Positions 25,363 through 38,050 of a stretch of 64,000 nt of DNA are shown here, piece by piece. Every line of letters begins with the position of its first letter. Position 1 is the first letter of the stretch. Both the position numbers and the translations under genes were made by a program. Source of the stretch: Diprion similis (taxonomy: Eukaryota > Arthropoda > Insecta > Hymenoptera > Diprionidae); assembly GCF_021155765.1 (NCBI RefSeq), contig NC_060107.1, positions 13,936,501 to 14,000,500 on the forward strand, given 5' to 3'. Under the pieces are notes generated by a model. The model saw only the letters and a list, made by a program, of their open reading frames with translations, made no database searches and was not told the origin of the DNA.

Positions 25363-26029
25363 TCATGCAACGCCAGACGGCAGTTCAAGAGAACCGTTGA
25401 CAACAAATTCAACACAATGAAAAATGTTTGTTGAAAGTGCACTGTCGTAATTTTTTTCCCGAATGTCTGCCATTAAACTTCCAGGTTGTATAACCAGAAT
25501 AGTATAATTACTGCAAGTCACATTTGCTGCATCTGCCACTTTGGTATGTATGGACATTGGATACGCATGTACAGTAGAATCTCGATTATCCCAATCAATT
25601 GGGACCAGACCTAAATCGAATTAGCAAAAGTTTGGATAATGGAACTCTCATGATAGATGAATTGATACTGCATGATAAAGAATATTCAAAACATATCTCT
25701 CATATATTTTTATATCGTTTTCACACATATAACGTGCAGCTTCAACATACGACACATCATTCTAACTATCTTTACAGGTAAATTAAAATATCGTTAATTG
25801 TAAAATATGATTGTGAACGGTTCTTCTCACATATATTTTTTTAAACAGCATGTTCGTTTATTTAAAAATCTTGGCCCTTATTTTGGAGAATAGAATGTTT
25901 AACTCAAACAAGATAGTTCGGATAAGGGAGGTGCGGCTAATCGAGATTCTCCTGTACTTGCAGATGCTTGCTGAAAAGTGCCGGATGGTATGCATTAGAA
26001 TCGTTACCATAATCTGTGTAATTATGTGC
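25363..26029 (-). pseudogene. Exon-like frame split by MITE, copy B
   Basis: Counterpart of 10380-11017. The MITE sits at the identical site, so the interruption predates the duplication. Compared with A there are several replacement changes (K/N, R/H, V/L, N/D) and a frameshift at its 3' end, consistent with absence of constraint. Confidence 0.3.
25572..25954. mobile_element. pogo/Tigger-like MITE, copy B
   Basis: CAGTAGAATCTCGATTA to TAATCGAGATTCTCCTG with flanking TA. It has the same length (383 bp) and is almost identical to 10560-10942. Confidence 0.8.
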
Positions 26030-26390
26030 TCATGCCGGAAATGACAGAACTAAGAGACACGAATCTTCATTGCTCAAATTATCTGATGCTGAAAATCAAC
26101 GTGTGTTTTATGCCTACAATTCCACAAAACTGTTTTTTCATTTTAAGAAAAATTTATCACCATCCGTCTTGGCTCTAACTATGTATCGAATGAATCGTAC
26201 AAGATAAAAAAGCAAAACACATGGTGGTATTGTATTCGTCAGCAAAAGCATAAATGGTCACAAACACACGTATTTTTCATCTTATTGTTGATGTATAAAG
26301 ACACGTACTCGTATAGAAATATTTCCACTAGCTAGAATATCACAGAGTATGAGCGTAATATGTTTGACTAAAAAACATGCAAGCATGACT

Positions 26391-27097
26391 AAAGAAGTTA
26401 CGTGGATCTTGAACTTTCAAAAAATCCATTTTTTCTTCAATTTTTCTTATATTGTAATAATGAAATTATTTTAATCAAACTTAAGGTATACGAGAAAACA
26501 ATATTTGAACTTTATTTCGTAAAATTTTTATCCCGATATGTCGTAAATTCAGTTGTTCTGAACTGGTTTTCAGAGACCCAGAATTTCCACGGTAGACACG
26601 ATAACTCTAGCTAGCTTCATCTGAAATCAAAAAATCAAATATTTGCTGTTAGTAGACTAGTATAGCTAATGAAGGAACGAAGGATTTTTTTTTTAATTGT
26701 AATTTAAATTTTTTGGCAGAGCTTTTTGCAAAAAAGTATGATTTTCGGTACACTTTCCACCAGGTAATGCCTTGTAAAATAAGTTGTGATAAAAGAAAAA
26801 AAAAATCCTTCGTTCATTCAGTAGCTATACTCACCTACTAATAGAAGATATTTAGTTTTTTGATGTCGGATGAAGCTGGCAGGAGTTATTGCGTCTACCC
26901 CGGAAACACTGCGTTTCCAAAAACTAGTTCGGAACAACTGAATTTTCAACATTTTTGGATAGAAATTTCACAAAATGTAGTTCAAATATTGTTTTCTCAT
27001 ATACCTTAAGTTTGTTCAAAATAATTATTTTATTTTATTGAAAAAAAATGCAGAAACAATGGATTTTTGGAAAGTTTAAAACTCACGTAACCCCCTA
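26391..27097. mobile_element. Fold-back element family F, complete copy
   Basis: Terminal inverted repeats of about 37 bp: the left end contains GTTACGTGGATCTTGAAC and the right end contains AAACTCACGTAACCCCC. Inner sequences (ACACGATAACTC with the reversed GAGTTATTGCGTC; GCTAGCTTCATC with GATGAAGCTGGC) continue the inversion. There is no coding capacity. It is the most complete member in the window. Confidence 0.6.
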
Positions 27098-27672
27098 ATG
27101 GGTAATGCAATGCAAATGGTTGATCAAGAGACTCATTAAGTCTGATTTCAAATACATTCAACAAAGAACCAAAAGAAAAAACTTGCGCGCAAGCCAATAC
27201 CTTTTTTTTACTGTGAAGAGAAGCCTATGGCCTGTATGGCAAAAAAATTATTCCATTTGTAAAAGATGTAAGATTTAAATAGTGACCAAATAGTAATTAT
27301 TAGTTTTCGCACAAGCAACTCGCTTAAATACTACGCTGACACGAGTAATATAATGAAAACTTGGGAGCCTTTTGCCGTACCAATCTTGTTTTTGGTATAA
27401 TGTGGAAAGTGGTTTTATGATATCGAATCTAATTTTGGCGCTCAACTTCAAATGTATTCAGCAAGCAATGGTGAAAATATTCCAATTTAAAAACTATATT
27501 GTAGCAAGTTCAACGGTTTACTCGCACTGAAGTTATGATCGAGCTCGTTGACCTATAGCCAAGTTCAACTAGCTCCAAAATTTTCATTTTGTCCTTAATT
27601 TTTTATTTTTCATGTTGATTTTTTATATTGACTGAAGAATATATTTCTTATTATTGCGTAGTAGTTACATAC

Positions 27673-27891
27673 CTGACAGTGAAAATTTTGATTTAAATAT
27701 TTTTTGTAAGTAAAGGTATTGTTGCTGATACTCATTTGAATGTACATTGTCATTTTGGTGGTTTCTATGTTGTAAAGTAAATTTTTGTTGATGCTTTTCA
27801 CTTTAATGTACTTGGCGCAAGAGTTATACACCTGAGGTGCTTTTTCGGGATACCTGTTGACGATGCATCTTTGGATTCTGCGGATCGCACT
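27673..27891 (-). CDS. Putative unrecognised exon, copy B
   Basis: Identical counterpart of 12400-12618, with the same 73-codon open stretch and the same CAG/GTATGT donor. See that entry for the reasoning and alternatives. Confidence 0.28.
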
Positions 27892-28776
27892 TTAATTTAC
27901 CTTCATTTGTTCGGCGTTTGATCTGCACTGTTATCAACACGGATCATCTGGCACTCGAAGAACTGCCATTTGTCACCATCCACGGACCACGGCCACGGCC
28001 ACCATCCGCATTACGATAAGGTGGAACACACACGCCTTGAATGATGGAAATTTACTACTCCGTGTTGTCAACTCAACCTAAACGTGATCTGGCATGGGAT
28101 GTGCAAATCATAGATTCAAGACGTGAGACAGTAACAGACTCATAAAACAGACTGAACGCTCCTATAAGAAGCACTGCAGCCGTTGACTGAAAATGTATAA
28201 AATGTATAAGATTGAAAACTGCTAGCCTAGGGACCTTCCGCAGATATGACTAGCCTGCCTTCCGCATGGAACAGTGTAACACCCGATCCACCCACTATAT
28301 TTATCTCCTTGCAACATTTATCTCCTTTCTATTTCATAGCCCCGACTAACCGCGCGTAACTTCAGTACGAGAATCTTGCGATAAACCGAAAGTTACTATA
28401 CTATAACAATTAGTTATTTGTATTACCTGTATCACTAATTGAGAAGCTGTGAAGTAGTGAGATCCTCTGTACAGAATTTTTAGTATCACCACAATTATAT
28501 TGTTACAAAGGGTGAAATGACCCGCTCTACCCCCCTTTTGTAATGATCTAGTAGCCAGCATCTTGGAACCCTTAGATGTTAAAAAAAGAATAAGGTTGCT
28601 GTGTAGACAGATATTGTTGTAAAACGCAGTCTTGTTTCGGACTCTAACTGAAGCACACGAATATTTCTCATTAAAAGCCTTTTTCTCAACATTTTCTTGC
28701 GTTTGTGTCGCCTTTGATTTCTAGCCATTAGACTCACGAACTCTAAAATACCTTACGAAACGCACCAACGTTTCAA

Positions 28777-29840
28777 TATCTAACCCATTCTAGTATCATT
28801 CACACTGATCTATATATTAGAATCATCTGAAAACCCGAAAGGAGGTTTTCTGAGACTAACGCCGCATTATAAGCAACTCCACTTGACACAGAGTAGTTCT
28901 GCAGGTAACGACACCGTAGACACGACCAGCATCTATACCCGCGAGTATTATACATACATTGAATGCTTATATTATAATTATATATACATCCATGAATATT
29001 TCTTTTCTATATTATAATACTGAAATATTAATAACCAATTGTATATCTATTATACCCATGTAAAAAGAGAAATCAACAGCCGGAATCTGAACTCTTGTTG
29101 CACGGTTGAAAAAGTGGGAAACAGCGTCAGCCGCGGAAAGCAATAAGGCAGGCGGGGAAGTACACTTGTGAAGTTAAATTTATCCCCCGCCAAGTCATTG
29201 ATTAAAGTGAGAGGTCAGGCTCCCGCTGTTGCTTCTTTTTAATTAAGGCTTCAGCTTGGTGTATGGACTGCGCAGTCTATTTCTATAAGGCTATTGTATA
29301 CAGCGTTCTGTATTTTTAAGACAGCTTTCATACGAACGGTATGAAACGGGGTAAAACGCGCCCGCTTAAGATGTAGATCTTGCGCGTTATTTTTGGCGAC
29401 GCCAGTCACTATCAACTAGAAATTGGGATTTCCTCCCAAATATCGATGTCCGATAGTGCTATCAGCAATCTCTTATCTATTTCGCGCTACCGAGTTTGTG
29501 ACTAGCTCTTCCCTGCGTTCCGAAACTAGCTGGCATTGTTCAGAGTCCCTAGAACAGAGGCAAAGCTACCCATGAATTAGGCAGTTCAAAAGAGATAAGA
29601 GATCGTCGACAGAATTCGGAACGTATTTCGGAACGCACCCAATGTTGTAGGAAGGATGGCTTTACTTAAATATACTTAAAATATTAATACTTAAAATATT
29701 TATCCTTGTTTTCTAACCGAGTGTATACTTTTTGTTACTATTCAGAAAGGCAGTTTCGGCTGATTAATGATACCAAGCTGAATTATCTTTGTATCTATCG
29801 GCGGGTTTGACGTTTAGTGGTATGTTGAACAGGTTATACT
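28777..29840. other. Spacer upstream of PRIM2
   Basis: No gene is seen. It contains AT-rich sequence (28940-29060), a more GC-rich stretch (29090-29260) and a region at about 29467-29612 with partial inverted similarity. Part of that region resembles sequence upstream of Rpn8 (51124-51193). A TATCGAT string (29441-29447) resembles the Drosophila DRE. Confidence 0.5.
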
Positions 29841-29843
29841 TAT

Positions 29844-29861
29844 TCAGTTTTAGCGGGAAAA
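29844..29861 (+). promoter_or_regulatory. Inr plus E2F-type site of PRIM2
   Basis: TTCAGTT (29844-29850) matches the arthropod initiator, with the predicted start at about 29846. TTTTAGCGGGAAAA (29848-29861) contains a perfect GCGGGAAA E2F core and is nearly palindromic. It lies about 113 bp before the primase start codon. E2F control is well established for S-phase genes, so the placement is meaningful, though binding is inferred. Confidence 0.55.
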
Positions 29862-29973
29862 GTTAATCGTACGCTGTTGCACACTCATGTCGTGAAACTT
29901 CAGTCTGTAGCAGCTGATTTGCAATTTGTACCTGTGTAATACTCTGAATCTATTTATCTTTTTCAAGTGGAAA

Positions 29974-32300
29974 ATGGACTATGTAAGGAGAATATCACGA
30001 ATCAAACCTGAGGTGTCCAGCCTCAAGGAAACCTATCCACATGATCTACAATTATACTGTACACCACCTTCTGGTGATATTAGCTTGGCTGAGTTTCAAG
30101 AACTAGCACTCGAAAGATTGAAAGGTAATTATGAAGTTTTGAGCAGAGTCGCATGCACTCTGAGAATCTTATAAATTTATTCGGCTCAATGAGACTATAA
30201 CTTGGTAAAAACAAATTACCCAGATGTTTCACGTAATGCTATGCTAAAGTTGGTATTTCGGTTAAGGCTCAGGTTGACATGATAATATTATTTGTCGCTG
30301 CAGGCAAAATATTAAGTGCTGAGGCGAATGTTATATCTGTTGCAGTTCTGCGGATAGTTGAGTCTGTATATGTCCAAACTGAAATAGAGCCAGATAAGCG
30401 TCTATCAACAGTATTGAGTGAATTGAGAGATGACAATAGTTTGTCATACTACATTAAACTTCTGCAGGGGACTGGATGCAGTACTCACAGTGAATCGGAT
30501 TTGAAAGCGAGAAGAAAGGATCATATTTCCCACTTCATATTACAGCTGGCATACTGTTCAAGTGATGAGTTGAAAAAATGGTTCATCAGTAGAGAAATTG
30601 AACTATTCAAGTTACGATACAGTAGCTTAAATTCTGAGGGTCTACAGCAATTCCTAAAAATAAGTAATATGAATTTCGTGCCTGTAAGTATAGTCTGATT
30701 TCATACCTAGTTCCATTTATCAAAGCTTAAAAGTTCGATAATAGTTCTCTGATGTATTTATTTTTGAAATTTTTAATATTCCTCCTAGTATTATGTTCTT
30801 TTTCATTTTTAAAATAACAGTCACTTATCGAAATGACTTTACTTTTAATTAGATATCGCAGAATGAGAAAGAAGCAATCAAAGAATACCTCACTCAATCA
30901 ACATTTGGATACTCAGATACTTACATAGAGGTTCACGATTTTTATAAAGTATCATTTTGCAAGGTGACCGATTTAGTCAGAAATAGAAGAGTTTACGTCC
31001 ACTCTGGCTTTGCTTATATTCCAGACAAAGAGCTCATATCCGTATTTGTAACAATTTTGAGAATGCAGCTGGCTTCAGCATTGGCAGTAAGTACGAAAGT
31101 ATGAAAATGCTATGTGCACCACAATTATTTAAATAACAGTATGAATATTTTTCTGTTTAGTACACCAAACGCGGAATGCCAATTTTAAACACAGATGATA
31201 GACTTTTCACTTTATTGAACAGCCTTCACAATACTTATACTGGTGACGACTTTACCATTTCAGATGGTGCAGCTGTTCCCATTGAAAGTTTAGATGCGGT
31301 AAGAATATTTTTTGCACATACCTACATACAACTAATGACAAGTATAGTACTTGGCTGCGTAACCTTCGAATAATATATTCACAAAGATATTTGCAATGAA
31401 AATGGTGTACGGTTAACAGTCAAATAATTGGAAAACATGTTTCTCAGCTTTCAAAGTCCTCATACCCGCTATGTATGAGATTCATGCACGACGCACTGAG
31501 GGCGAAACATCATTTGAAGCATGATGGTCGACAGCAGTACGGGCTATTCCTCAAAGGAATTGGTGTGTTATACGATGACGCAGTTCGTTTCTGGCGTGAA
31601 GAATTTTGTCAAAAAATGGAACCTGAGAAATTCGAAAAGAACCACTTATACAATATAAAACACAACTACGGGAAGGCGGGAAAACGTACAAATTACACCC
31701 CTTACGGTTGTCTGAAAATCATCCAGTCTAATGTTGGCCCTGAACAAATCCATGGTTGCGCATTCAAAGAGACAGACATAAAGATTCTCAAGCAAAAAAT
31801 GTTGAGCTATGGTCTAAATTCTACTGGTATGGTAACTAATTCTTTTTAGCATTTGATTCTGACTTGTACTTTACAGTTTCGGTAAATAGTATCATGTAGC
31901 ATCGTGATCTAATTTTCCAGCTATCCACAATATCGTAGGATACGTTGAAAGTGGCCATTATCAAATAGCTTGTGGAAAGTATTTTGAGGCTGTGCACAAA
32001 TGCCCACCACCACACGCGGTAGTACATCCAAACGTCTACTTTAGAGACAGCCAAAGTGTACTGACAAATGGAAACTCGTCAATCGGGACAGGTTGGTGTA
32101 GCGAAAAATCATGTTTATAATTTCTTGAGCCAGATGTTGTGTTCAATTCCCAAAAATTATTTTTTTTTATTCCTTTTTATTCTTCTCTTTCAGGACAGTC
32201 AATGAATGGTGAAAAGAACGAAGGGAAACAAACGAAACCTGACCCAGTGATGGATGATGCAGATGACATGGATATTGTGCTTAGCACAGCCATATTATAA
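29974..32300 (+). CDS. Prim2: DNA primase large subunit
   Basis: Regulatory subunit of eukaryotic primase (p58). With the small subunit and DNA polymerase alpha it synthesises the RNA primers for nuclear DNA replication. Exons: 29974-30124, 30304-30683, 30853-31086, 31161-31298, 31448-31826, 31921-32091, 32194-32300. All junctions are GT/AG with matching phases; 519 aa, close to the family's ~510. Diagnostic parts are the N-terminal SGDISLAEFQELALERLK region, RRKDHISHFILQLAY in the helical N-domain, and the C-terminal iron-sulphur domain. Its four cysteines are at about 310 (PLCMR), 389 (YGCLK), 405 (HGCAF) and 445 (ACGKYF), with spacing 79/16/40, as in known primases. The ATG at 29974 is chosen because homology begins directly after it. 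An in-frame upstream ATG (29926) would add 16 unrelated residues and is followed by an acceptor-like TTTTTCAG. The tail is acidic and low in conservation. The gene converges on the TDH gene. Confidence 0.95.
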
Positions 32301-32515
32301 TCATTCATCGATGTTTCTTATATCAAAACTAACACACTTATAATTACTTTTTCACAACAAACATAAATAGGCATCTTTGAAAACTTATACCACCTTTCCA
32401 AAAAGTTCAACCAGTGTAACAGAGTTTCTGTTTTTCATACCGCTGTTGCAGTGTATGACTCGAACACAAGGGCAGTTACACTAATGAAGACTTTCAAATT
32501 TGAGTACTGGATTGG
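32301..32515. other. Convergent 3' ends of Prim2 and Tdh
   Basis: Only 215 bp separate the two stop codons, which face each other, so the 3' UTRs probably overlap. I see no strong AATAAA on either strand inside this gap. Confidence 0.6.
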
Positions 32516-35011
<2,496 letters not shown>

Positions 35012-35066
35012 TTTTTCCAAGATCTGAATACTACTAAAGATTAAAATATTGCATTAACCTTATAAT

Positions 35067-35850
35067 GTGGGGGCGAGCCGGGCATAGTGGGCCCACTGTA
35101 CAATCGAATGGCATTTAAAAAAATGTCGATAGCGTCTGAAATGTATTTTTAAGCCAAAGACAAAAAAAAATTGTTGTGTCAAAATTGCTCTAACATTATT
35201 CTTTTCATAAGGGGTTACATGGGTTTGGAAATTTGAATAAAAACTTTTTTTTTAAATTTTTTTTTTATCTAATAGTACAACATGCCAAGAATATTTTCCA
35301 AAGTTTCAAGACAATTGGAGTAAAAATCTAGGAGAGAGAGAACTTCCACTCGTTGGACTCGACCAGCCGCCGGTAAATGCCAGCGTCGCAGGTAAATGCA
35401 CTTCTTCTAGTTGGAGTTAACTAGTACTTGGACGAAGGTTTTTTTTTTTTTCTTCGATCACAATTTATCTTAAAATTCTACTTATTTGCATACAACGCTG
35501 CTAAAAATTCAAATTTCAATTTTTTTTCTAATCCTTCGTCCAGGTGCTAGCTATATTCACGTACTCACAAAAAACATTTGGTTGTTTGATATCAGATAAA
35601 ACTAGCATCACCTATCGTGTCCACCGCAAAAACATTGGCTTTGTGAAAACCAGTTCTAAACGGCTGAACTTTTGAAATTTTAGGATGAAAATTTTGTGAA
35701 ATGTCTCAAATATTATTCTTTCAAATGCCTAAAGTTTGATTCAAATAATTCTTTCATTATGTTTTTAAAAAAATGAGCAAAAATGTACTGTTTTTTAACC
35801 TTGGAAGCCCATGCAACCCCTTAAGGGCCCCACTTTGCCCAGATCTCAGG
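35067..35850. mobile_element. Nested MITEs: family F element inside GGGCCC-ended repeat
   Basis: The inner element (about 35206-35826) has ends AAGGGGTTACATGGGTTTGG and, inverted, CCCATGCAACCCCTT, and shares interior order with the family F elements at 11374 and 26391. The outer flanks carry GCATAGTGGGCCCACT and, inverted, GGGCCCCACTTTGCCC, suggesting insertion into another repeat. No coding capacity. Confidence 0.45.
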
Positions 35851-37340
35851 TACTGCAACGTTCTAAACTTGTACAGTATACACACCGTCAGTTTCAATAT
35901 ACCTTCAAACAAGTGAATCTTAAAATTCAACCGAGCGAAGACAGGTAGGTAACCCGTTATAGGAATATTTGCAAAACTATATTACAACAGCACGATATAA
36001 AATTTATATGTAACCATTATCTCTTCATTGTATGTTTCGCAGTGCCCTGAGTTGCATATGATAAGCAAAGTGAATTATGCGAAACCTCTTTTTTAACAAC
36101 ACTCTCAACAGGATGCTTCAACGTCTTATGACAGTAGAGCTGTCGTGTCCTGTATTCACTTCGCAATAGGCGTGTTGAGTGATGGATTACAACGAACGAG
36201 GTAGAAAAATTTGCGTGTATCCCGAGATGTTTAACTCGAGTCAATGCAGCGGAAAGGGTGAACCGACTTCGACGCTCTCTTAAGCGCAACTGATAATTTC
36301 AATTTTTCGCAATACTAAACAAGCAGGTAACTGTATTCAGGATTATGTTTTATGTGAGTTGGCTGACGGAGGGACCGGTTTGGCACAAGTATGAATTACA
36401 TGCGCGCATGCCATTGCCGGGTAGCTCACATCGCTTCGACATAGGCTTATAGGTCAGATTGGTGGTAGGGAATGTAAGATACTCGTTTAAATAATGAATT
36501 CGTACACATCTCGTGATTGGTTAGCAGAAAAAGAGAAGTGGGATAATTTGAATTTTTTGATGTGTTGTTTATTTTTTCGAGTTATGTTGGTTGACGTTAA
36601 CATAATTAGTGAATAGGAGGCGTTCAATTTTATGATCATAGTTCTGAGAATCGCATCTGCTGGTACTTATAGTTGTAAAAAAAAAAAAAAAAAAATATCC
36701 TGCAAAATTTCGTAGTTAGTCCACAAAATTTATGATCTTGGAATTTCCAATGTTAATCAAGAATAATGTTTATAAATAGTAAATGCATACTATAAAAACC
36801 CAATCTCCATGAGACCTTGGAGTTTTTTGCATAATGGTAAATAAAAGCTACTCATGTGCGAAATTATACAAAACAGCTTCAGTCTAATCAATATTGATCT
36901 GCTGAATCACATTATATTACATGTGCTTCCGGGAATATATTGATATTTTCATTATGAATTTTCAAGTAGATTGATTCATCCTTGCAACCGTTTGTTGATC
37001 AAAGAATCAACATCTATCACGTTGTTTACCAAACGGCTGTGACAGTTCTAAGGTAATAGAGTGTGTTTTCCGCCGTTCGCTTTTGCATTATAATATTTTA
37101 CCCTCTCCTTGTTGGCGGTTAGAAATTGCGTTCCAAATTCAATCGGTGATGAAAATAAATAATATGTCTAGCTAAACGTTGTGACGCACATTTTCTAATG
37201 ATTATGTTGATCGAATAGCTACGCGGTATCCAGAGGAGAAAAATAGTCTCATATCGTTAATCCGGAGGCTCGGCGGAGGCTCGACGAAAGCATTAATCTG
37301 CGAATGATGCCTGATTGGTTGGTTGAACTCATACGATTGA
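35851..37340. other. Intergenic, upstream of Tdh
   Basis: I see no supported exon. Short open frames occur at 36017-36289 but lack family features. An A-run lies at about 36677-36695. The region may contain the Tdh promoter and 5' UTR, but I could not identify a convincing core promoter on the minus strand. Confidence 0.45.
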
Positions 37341-37352
37341 ATGGGCCTTGTG

Positions 37353-37385
37353 TATATAAGTACGCACCACTTTTAATTCAGACAA
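37353..37385 (+). promoter_or_regulatory. TATA box plus initiator, gene not identified
   Basis: TATATAA (37353-37359) is followed by an Inr-like TTCAGAC whose A lies at 37380, a spacing of 27 nt, as for a focused TATA promoter. No long open frame follows. A short ORF begins at about 37465. It might drive an unannotated non-coding or small-peptide transcript, or a distal 5' UTR exon of the LRR gene at 41079. Confidence 0.4.
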
Positions 37386-37760
37386 GTGAAAGGAACTCGA
37401 CGTAAAAACTTATCATAGGCACAGCTGTGCCGCTTTGCAAAAGTCTCAAACTCTCAAGGATATCATGTATTGCCTGGAGAGCCATTGTATATGTAACATA
37501 ACAACATAACAGTCTTACGTAAACACAGAACTGTTTGTGCCTGAGTATCAGATTTTTTTTGTGGCGTAATTTATCATAATATCAAAACACCCATAACAAT
37601 GCTGGTACATTCTTAGAACCCATAATCCATTTTATTATCGGTGAATACAATAAAGAGAAGTAAAGAAATACTCTACCAATATGTTACCAATATTCCAGGA
37701 TAAAATTTATAGAAATGTTCCAGAAATAACTCATCATCATAACTATATCAACACTTGCAT

Positions 37761-38050
37761 GTAGGGGAGGGAGGGGCAAAACGGGGTACTTAAGGAAATA
37801 CTTAGTTTTCCAGGACTCAAATACGCTAAATATATATTTTTTTTTATTATAAGCAAAGAAAATAAAAACAATTTTCAGATCTCAGGGGATAAAAAATTTT
37901 TGAAACTTTTTGAAAATTCAAAGGGATTGCTCAATAATGTTTATCCAAGTCATTTTTGACCATTTAAAAAACATTTTGAAGAACGAGATTTTTTTTATAA
38001 AATTTTAATGGTACCCCCCCCCCCCGTGTTGCCCGCCCCCTCTCCACTAG
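37761..38050. mobile_element. MITE with G/C-rich terminal inverted repeats (~290 bp)
   Basis: The left end GTAGGGGAGGGAGGGGCAAA, continuing through CGGGGTAC, is mirrored at the right end by GGTACC, a run of about 13 C, TGTTGCCCGCCCCC and TCTCCACTA. The interior is AT-rich and non-coding. The C-run at about 38016-38028 probably reflects slippage in the right terminal repeat. Confidence 0.6.

Larger units (their letters stand above)
17534..28776. repeat. Segmental duplication, copy B (~11.2 kb)
   Basis: Partner of 2567-13387 in direct orientation. Stretches found only here are 23744-24507 (764 bp, joined in A at a shared GACA), about 26929-27184 (256 bp) and about 28072-28190 (~120 bp). The 741-bp A-only stretch is missing. 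No gag-type sequence borders it, so B is more likely the parental locus and A the derived copy. That direction is an inference. Confidence 0.9.

Noticed and set aside
36017-36289. 90-codon minus-strand frame upstream of Tdh
   Set aside because: Arg/Ser/His-rich, no recognisable family, and no phase-compatible link to the Tdh first exon. Likely chance or 5' UTR.
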